Origin: Desemzia sp045528445
GTDB taxonomy: Bacteria; Bacillota; Bacilli; Lactobacillales; Carnobacteriaceae
Direction: 5' to 3'
Length of the DNA: 56,487 nucleotides
Assembly: GCF_045528445.1 (NCBI RefSeq)
Contig: NZ_JBGQQU010000022.1
Span: 1 to 56,487, forward strand
Shown here: one piece after another, positions 51,276 through 56,487 of the stretch
How the letters are laid out: every line of letters starts with the position of its first letter
Position numbering within the stretch: position 1 is the first letter of the stretch
Made by a program: the position numbers and the translations under genes
Notes under the pieces: model-generated
Seen by the model: only the letters and a program-made list of their open reading frames with translations
What the model was told of the DNA's origin: nothing
Databases searched by the model: none

Positions 51276-52397
51276 TTAGACTTCTCTTCCTGCAGTAGAG
51301 TATTCTGCTACGTCTTTTTTTAATTTATCTACTGTCAGATTAGGACGGACAATTTGCAGACAATCCAGCGTTAAATAGGCATTTATCAATCCTATTTCAA
51401 TGCTGTCATGACCACTCTCTTCAAATTTATGAAAGTCTGCATATACCTTGGCTCCACAAAAAGCTTCATTTTGTCCCCATTCATACCGACTTTTGTTGTA
51501 TCGAGGATTTTCAAAAATGCGAATAGACTCTTTGTTCCCGTGAATCATTTTCTCACTATCTTTTGAAATAAAAACATCCGTAGCACCTTTTTTTAAAAAT
51601 AATTGGACCATTTCTTTTAATTCTTGGTCTGTTTGAACGGTACGGCGATAGGTATCTTCTAATTCATCGTGCTTCGTGATCAGCGTGATACCCTCTAATC
51701 TTTCGGGCAGATTAACCATTTTTTGAGTGGATACTGTGATCAGTATCATTTGCACATGGTACCGTGCTGTAAACGATTGTAAAAATTCAATGGTTTCTTT
51801 AGAGCAATTTAAATCTACAATCAGACATTTGGCTCGTTGAATTTTTTCAAGGTATTTGTCAATCAATTCTAAATTTAGGCAGTCATAAATAGTCATGTCT
51901 GATAACCCCATCAGCATTTCTTGTTCTTTCCCAATGATTTCAATAAAGTTTCCAGTTGTCTGATTATCCAACACCGTAACACTAGATAAATCAATAAAAT
52001 ATTTTGAATGATTTTTGATCCGTTTCCAATCATCATCATTTCCGACAACTGAAATCAGTTCTACATGTTCTCCTAATCTCCCTAAATTTTCAGCTACATT
52101 GCGCGCAACTCCACCTAATGAGGAAGTAGCATGTATATTGTTTGAAGTGTTTCTTATCAAATCGTCTTGTACAATATAGCGATTGTCAATATTTGCCGCT
52201 CCAATGCACACGATAGGACGCTCCTCATTAATAACATAGGCTTTTCCTAGTAAGTAACCTTTTTTGACCAAGCCCGAAATAATATTCGCGGCGGCTGAAC
52301 GAGATAATTTAATCGCATCAGCAAGATCTTGTTGTGAGATAAAGGGATCTTCCCGAATCACATCTAAAATTTTTCTTTCATTTTCATTCAGCGCCAT
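51276..52397 (-). CDS. HTH domain fused to a degenerate PfkB-type kinase
   Basis: 373 residues from the ATG at 52397 (GGAGG 8 nt upstream). An N-terminal winged helix (about 1-55, ERKILDVIREDPFISQQDLADAI) joins a ribokinase/PfkB fold with the N-terminal motif GGVARNVAENLGRLGE. In the C-terminal motif the usual GAGDAF is GQNEAF, so the catalytic Asp is replaced by Glu and the anion-hole glycine is lost. It is likely a sugar- or nucleoside-responsive regulator rather than an active kinase. Separated from the PII-like gene by a terminator. Confidence 0.8.
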   Translation of the reverse strand: MALNENERKILDVIREDPFISQQDLADAIKLSRSAAANIISGLVKKGYLLGKAYVINEERPIVCIGAANIDNRYIVQDDLIRNTSNNIHATSSLGGVARNVAENLGRLGEHVELISVVGNDDDWKRIKNHSKYFIDLSSVTVLDNQTTGNFIEIIGKEQEMLMGLSDMTIYDCLNLELIDKYLEKIQRAKCLIVDLNCSKETIEFLQSFTARYHVQMILITVSTQKMVNLPERLEGITLITKHDELEDTYRRTVQTDQELKEMVQLFLKKGATDVFISKDSEKMIHGNKESIRIFENPRYNKSRYEWGQNEAFCGAKVYADFHKFEESGHDSIEIGLINAYLTLDCLQIVRPNLTVDKLKKDVAEYSTAGREV

Positions 52398-52492
52398 TTG
52401 ACATTCCTCCAACTTAAACTTAGTAATACCCAGTTTTTTTCTTCCTTGTCTTAATTTTATTTAAGCGCTATCCTTAAGTCAAAAATTTAAAA

Positions 52493-52545
52493 CCGCAGTC
52501 CTAAAGGGATTTTAAAAAATCCATTTAAGACTACGGCTAATGTTA
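52493..52545 (-). terminator. Terminator after PII-like gene
   Basis: CCGcAGTC..GGATTTT / AAAATCC..GACTaCGG (52493-52536), a long stem with one internal mismatch, is followed on the minus strand by TTTTAAATTTTT. Confidence 0.8.
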
Positions 52546-52561
52546 GTTTTATGATTCTAGT

Positions 52562-53230
52562 TTAAAACAATCCTTTGGTATCTTTTACATCGATCGTAAA
52601 TAAGACACCTTTTCCTGGTTTTTCAATTTCTGTCGCATTGCTGATCGAAGCAACAATGGGATCTACTTTATCAGTATCCGATAAAATCAAGACGATTTCT
52701 TTTTCAGGTTCAATATCCATCCCAAATAAGCGACTTGTTTCATGAATTCCTGATCCTCTTGCACTAATAACTGTTCCGCCTTGAGAACCTGCTGCCACAG
52801 CGGCATCAATAACTTCTTCCGCTTGTCCGCGCTCTACAATCACAAAAATGGCTTGGTGCATCACACTGTCATCCTCTCTAATTTGAGCATTTTGATCATA
52901 CGTACTATTTCGTCTTCCAAGAATGTTCAATAATGAAATCGCAAAAGCTATTCCACGATTTGGTCGCTCTAATTTTAATTTATCTGTCAAAACCTTCATA
53001 ATGCTCTCACTTTTTGATTCTTCCGTTAGCATGAGGACCACTTCTTTGCGAATATTATCTAAACCAAGCATTTTTAAGCGCAAATTATTGATTGTTCCAT
53101 ATCCATAGAAGACCGTTCCGCCACTAGAGCCATTTTTCTTAGCGATGCGGATGACGTCACTCCCCATACCGTCATTGACGATAAAAAAGAGCAAATCTAT
53201 ATTTTCTTTTACTGATGGATTTTCAGTCAT
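52562..53230 (-). CDS. Tandem PII-like regulatory protein
   Basis: 222 residues made of two PII/GlnB-like ferredoxin-fold repeats, about 8-105 and 127-220. Each has the core strand-helix, a T-loop position (GGTVFYGYGT and GGTVISARGSG) and a later C-terminal strand (NRGIAFAIS and GKGVLFTID). The usual uridylylated Tyr is not evident. It begins 4 nt after the DUF1538 gene, so it most likely binds and gates that membrane protein in response to a nucleotide or small ligand. Confidence 0.85.
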   Translation of the reverse strand: MTENPSVKENIDLLFFIVNDGMGSDVIRIAKKNGSSGGTVFYGYGTINNLRLKMLGLDNIRKEVVLMLTEESKSESIMKVLTDKLKLERPNRGIAFAISLLNILGRRNSTYDQNAQIREDDSVMHQAIFVIVERGQAEEVIDAAVAAGSQGGTVISARGSGIHETSRLFGMDIEPEKEIVLILSDTDKVDPIVASISNATEIEKPGKGVLFTIDVKDTKGLF

Positions 53231-53234
53231 AGTT

Positions 53235-54713
53235 TTAACGATCCTCCCTTTTTGATTTCAATTTAAAAATCAACCCAAGTATTTGTAATGTAATGATCGG
53301 CATCATAGCCACCATAGCAATCATACCAAATCCATCCCGTATAACATCTGCTCCTTCAATCGATTGAGCAGCTCCTTGAACGAACGCTAAGATAAAGGTT
53401 GCAGTCATCGGACCAGATGCAACACCACCCGCATCAAATGCCATCCCGATAAACATTTTAGGAACAATGTACATTAAGCCTAGAGCAATAATGTATCCGG
53501 GTAATAAGTAATGCCACAATTCCAATCCTGGTACCATGATTCGAATAACAGACAGCAGTACTGCTAAACCAACACCAAGAGATAAGGCTACTAAAACAGC
53601 TTTTCTTTTCACATAACCATTCGTCACTTGTTCAATTTGTTTAGTTAAAACGTACACTGCCGGTTCGGCTAAAATCGTAACCAATCCTAACACAAAAGCA
53701 ATTAGAAGTAAATAAATCGAAGCATCCATACCAGCAAGATTGTATCCGATTAAACTTCCTACGTTCATAAATCCAGCATTCACACCAACTAAGAAAATAA
53801 CCAATCCTAGAAATACATAAAATATTCCTTTCAAAACTCTCGCCAAAGGACGTTTATGCAATTTTAAAGAGAAAAAGTTGTATCCTAAGAATGTTAACAC
53901 AATTGGTAACAAAGCAATAAAAATTTCTTGAGAGATAATAGGAATTTCATGCAAGAAAGGTTCCCAGACTGTTCCTGAAGGATTTAAATCAACAGGCAGT
54001 TCACCAGTTAATTCATTTTGGCCAGTAATGATATTTAAAAACATCACTGCCATGATAGCTCCTGAAGAAGAAATAGCCACTAATCCAAAACTGTCTTTTT
54101 CTGAAGCTTTTCCATTTTTCTTCATAGCAGAAATCCCAGATGATAAAGACAGCATAAATGGTACTGTAAGTGCACCTGTTGTGGCACCTGAAGCATCAAA
54201 AGAAATTGCTAAAAACTCACTAGAAGTAAAAAGAGAGAGGACAAAAATGAAGAGATAAACACCTGTTAAAATTTTGAACAAGGGAATACTGAAGACGATA
54301 CGCAATATTCCAACAGTCATCATGACTGCTATTCCTATGGAAACGGAGACCAAAATAGTGGAACTTGGAACTAGACCTCCAGTAACGGTATTGATTTGAT
54401 TTGCTAAGATGTGCAAATCCGGTTCAGCAATAGAAATAAAAAAGCCTAGAAATAATCCCGCTATCACTACCACCCAAACTTTATTACTTTTTGTAACAGC
54501 TTTTCCCAAGTAATTACCAATCGGTGTTATTCCAATATCGGTCCCTAGTAAAAAGATAGCTAGTCCAGTAATAATGAAAGCTGCTCCTAATATAAATCGT
54601 AAAATGACGGTCGTATCTAAAGGAACGATGGTAAAGTTTAATGCTAATACTATTGCGACAATCGGAAGTACAGAGAGGAGAACTTCCTTAAATTTTTCTG
54701 TTAATGGGTTCAA
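53235..54713 (-). CDS. DUF1538 membrane protein
   Basis: 492 residues from a TTG at 54713 with AAGTGG upstream; an upstream frame to 54770 exists without a good ribosome site. Two homologous halves each hold about six helices and the signature FLGFFISIAEPDLHILANQIN (first) and LGLVTILAEPAVYVLTKQIE (second). Family function is unknown; the fold suggests a transporter or channel. Coupled by a 4-nt gap to a tandem PII-like protein, which strongly suggests PII-controlled transport. Confidence 0.85.
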   Translation of the reverse strand: MNPLTEKFKEVLLSVLPIVAIVLALNFTIVPLDTTVILRFILGAAFIITGLAIFLLGTDIGITPIGNYLGKAVTKSNKVWVVVIAGLFLGFFISIAEPDLHILANQINTVTGGLVPSSTILVSVSIGIAVMMTVGILRIVFSIPLFKILTGVYLFIFVLSLFTSSEFLAISFDASGATTGALTVPFMLSLSSGISAMKKNGKASEKDSFGLVAISSSGAIMAVMFLNIITGQNELTGELPVDLNPSGTVWEPFLHEIPIISQEIFIALLPIVLTFLGYNFFSLKLHKRPLARVLKGIFYVFLGLVIFLVGVNAGFMNVGSLIGYNLAGMDASIYLLLIAFVLGLVTILAEPAVYVLTKQIEQVTNGYVKRKAVLVALSLGVGLAVLLSVIRIMVPGLELWHYLLPGYIIALGLMYIVPKMFIGMAFDAGGVASGPMTATFILAFVQGAAQSIEGADVIRDGFGMIAMVAMMPIITLQILGLIFKLKSKREDR

Positions 54714-54925
54714 ATAAAATCCACTTCCTTTCCTATAATTTGTCCACACATGATACAATTCATCAACCACTGACTGTCATCTACGAACAACAAAAATGCA
54801 TGTGCTTACTTTTTATACGTAACTTATTATACCATAAAAGGCACTTATACTGAAATGGACTACAAGTAAATGAGCAATTTGTAAAGTAATCTAATAAATC
54901 ATTTGAACTTAAAAATGCAGAAAAA

Positions 54926-54949
54926 AGTCGACTCACTAGGGAGTCGACT
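54926..54949 (-). terminator. Terminator after MscS-like gene
   Basis: AGTCGACTC / GAGTCGACT (54926-54934, 54941-54949) is followed on the minus strand by TTTTTT. It lies in the gap between this gene and the DUF1538 promoter region. Confidence 0.9.
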
Positions 54950-54973
54950 CTTTATACCTTGTTCAATTCAATT

Positions 54974-56242
54974 TTAAAGTGTTGGCGGTGTAGAATCATT
55001 TGATGATTTGTTTGATTCTTGTTCTGCTTTATCGTTTGCTTTTTCAAGCGTACGTTTCGCTACGTCACGTCCACCAATACCAAAGGCAATAGCGAAGGCT
55101 ACAGCAATACCACCCATAATGAAGATAAAGGCTGTATTAACAATGCTTGTTGCAAATTGCAATTGATCTAATGCCATAAAGATTGAGAAGATAATCAAGA
55201 TATACTTCACAGCTTCTCCAAAGAATTCGCTCTTCGTAGAACTAGAAATGAAGTTTCCTAATAATGTTCCTCCCACGATACCAAGTCCTAAAATAACTAA
55301 TGCACTAATAACTAGTGGCAAGTAAGAAATAATCGCTGCTCCAATAGTGTTTAGAACTTCTAAGTTTAGTACATTTAGTGCTTCAACTAAGAAGAAAATA
55401 CCAATCACTACAGAAACGATTTGGCCAGCTAATTTAGCTAAGTCAATATTCATTTTACCGTTTGTATTCAAGTATTTCGTCAAGCTGTTGATACCCGTTC
55501 CGCGTAACAAATCAGCAAGTAATTGTCCTACAAATTTAGCAATAAAGATCCCAAGGCCTAAAAGAATAACAGCTACTAATACATTTGGAATGGCTGCTAA
55601 AATTGAGTTCAATACACCTACTACTGGTCTAGAAATACTTTCAATTCCTAAAATCTCAAGAGCTGCAGTAGCAATTGGAATTAAAATGACTACGAAAACC
55701 AAGTTAGCTAATACTTTAGCAATTGTACCTTTTTGTGATGGTGACGGAGTTGCATCAGGAGTTTCTCCTGAGCCGCTCAATTTATTCATCCATTTGTCTA
55801 AGTTAAGCGATAAAGCTAAGTTGTAAACCAGGTTCTTGACAAATTTTGCTACAAAGTACCCTAAAACTAGTATAAACGCCGCACCGATTAACGTCGGGAT
55901 AAAGTTCAATGCTGTGTCAAACATGTTAGAGATTGGTTGAGCTACCGCAGTTAAACCTAACATACCAAGGATTGCTGGTAAGAATAATAACCATACAAGA
56001 TAGTAGACAACATTTCCAATTGAATCAATGGTTGTGTTAGCTTGTTCTTCGGTTTGTACTACCCCCCATTTCACTAAACGTCTGTTAAAGCCTATTTTAC
56101 GCAGGCCTTTTTGGATCCCTTTTCTTAATAATGCTGCGATCAGCCAAGCAATTAGAAATAGGGCAATCGCACCTAATAGAGTGGGCAGAAAGTTAACGAA
56201 TGAGTTGAAACCTGAACTGATAGTATTCGATATATTATCCAT
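54974..56242 (-). CDS. Mechanosensitive-channel-like membrane protein (TM_helix repeats)
   Basis: 422 residues from the ATG at 56242 (AAAGGAG upstream). Four to five copies of a TM-helix repeat of the PF05552 type: PTLLGAIALFLIAWLIAALL, PTLIGAAFILVLGYFVAKFV, PNVLVAVILLGLGIFIAKFV and LPLVISALVILGLGIVGGTL, separated by amphipathic linkers. The C-terminal end is hydrophilic (RTLEKANDKAEQESNKSSND). It lacks the classical MscS beta domain. Likely a membrane stress or envelope protein; conduction is unproven. Confidence 0.85.
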   Translation of the reverse strand: MDNISNTISSGFNSFVNFLPTLLGAIALFLIAWLIAALLRKGIQKGLRKIGFNRRLVKWGVVQTEEQANTTIDSIGNVVYYLVWLLFLPAILGMLGLTAVAQPISNMFDTALNFIPTLIGAAFILVLGYFVAKFVKNLVYNLALSLNLDKWMNKLSGSGETPDATPSPSQKGTIAKVLANLVFVVILIPIATAALEILGIESISRPVVGVLNSILAAIPNVLVAVILLGLGIFIAKFVGQLLADLLRGTGINSLTKYLNTNGKMNIDLAKLAGQIVSVVIGIFFLVEALNVLNLEVLNTIGAAIISYLPLVISALVILGLGIVGGTLLGNFISSSTKSEFFGEAVKYILIIFSIFMALDQLQFATSIVNTAFIFIMGGIAVAFAIAFGIGGRDVAKRTLEKANDKAEQESNKSSNDSTPPTL

Positions 56243-56396
56243 TTCATCTCTCTCCTTTATTTTTTGTAATATTTTGTACACATTTGAGTATAGACTATCT
56301 TTGCAAAAGATTAAAATAATATGCTTTATGCTTTTCTTTTTCAATTATTCATTTTCTGTATGTCAAGCGAAAGTTAAAATGTCCTAAAACCAAGGC

Positions 56397-56443
56397 TCAC
56401 ATTAATGCAAGCTTTTACTTCGCAAAAGCTTGCATTAATGTGA
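56397..56443. repeat. Perfect 20-bp inverted repeat
   Basis: 20-bp arms (56397-56416, 56424-56443; TCACATTAATGCAAGCTTTT and its complement) surround ACTTCGC. There is no long T tract on either side, so it is either a terminator for a gene outside the window or a regulatory palindrome. Confidence 0.6.
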
Positions 56444-56487
56444 CCGAATTTGTTAAAATTAGTCTTAAGCTGTTTGTTCAGCTTCGT

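Overview
The window is low-GC Firmicute DNA. The protein set (PepS/AmpS-type M29 aminopeptidase, cellobiose-type PTS genes, a LevR/CelR-type sigma-54 activator, a wall-polymer glycosyltransferase cluster) and the AGGAGG ribosome-binding sites fit a lactic-acid bacterium, most likely Carnobacterium or a close relative. The genus is an inference and no rRNA is present to confirm it. No insertion sequence, prophage or CRISPR array is seen.

Layout. 1-7960: cell-surface polymer genes: a decayed tagA/wecG copy, a reverse-strand operon of two family-2 glycosyltransferases and a flippase, an intact tagA/wecG, a GT4 glycosyltransferase and galE. 8000-11840: repeat-rich spacers, an aldo/keto reductase, an acyltransferase and map. 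11843-21111: two beta-glucoside units (GntR with EIIC and GH1; RpiR with GH1, EIIC, ROK kinase and esterase), each with a recognisable operator. 21260-25350: a formate/nitrite-type channel behind Rex-like boxes, flavodoxin, a TetR regulator and aminopeptidase. 25433-30116: a sugar ABC transporter, an aldo/keto reductase and a thioredoxin-like protein. 30273-31166: a tRNA-Arg(CCU) gene split in its anticodon loop by an 820-nt ORF-less intron with group II features. 31492-34021: GNAT, a YeiH-type exporter, an orphan structured RNA candidate and a gene remnant. 34042-38744: cellobiose-type EIIB and EIIA behind a perfect sigma-54 promoter, next to the sigma-54 activator. 38766-44909: helicase, two oxidoreductases, phosphoesterase and small or unknown proteins. 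45086-46583: a MATE exporter behind a ribosome-mediated attenuator with a 12-codon leader peptide. 47282-51199: a small RNA candidate and a TasA/SipW-type matrix-protein locus. 51276-56242: an HTH-PfkB protein with a degenerate kinase motif, a DUF1538 membrane protein coupled to a tandem PII-like protein, and an MscS-like channel.

How parts work together. Both EIIC genes lack their own EIIA and EIIB, and the only EIIA/EIIB in the window are at 35 kb under sigma-54 control, so the three sugar loci probably form one beta-glucoside uptake network. It is layered with GntR, RpiR, LevR-type and CcpA-like (cre) control. The SipW-type peptidase, the TasA-like protein and the large secreted partner share a cleavage-region motif and look like one secretion and assembly unit.

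The strongest candidates for something undescribed are the group II intron in tRNA-Arg(CCU), the MATE attenuator, the clusters of short repeats in alternating orientation in the gene-free spacers, and the DUF1538/tandem-PII pair.
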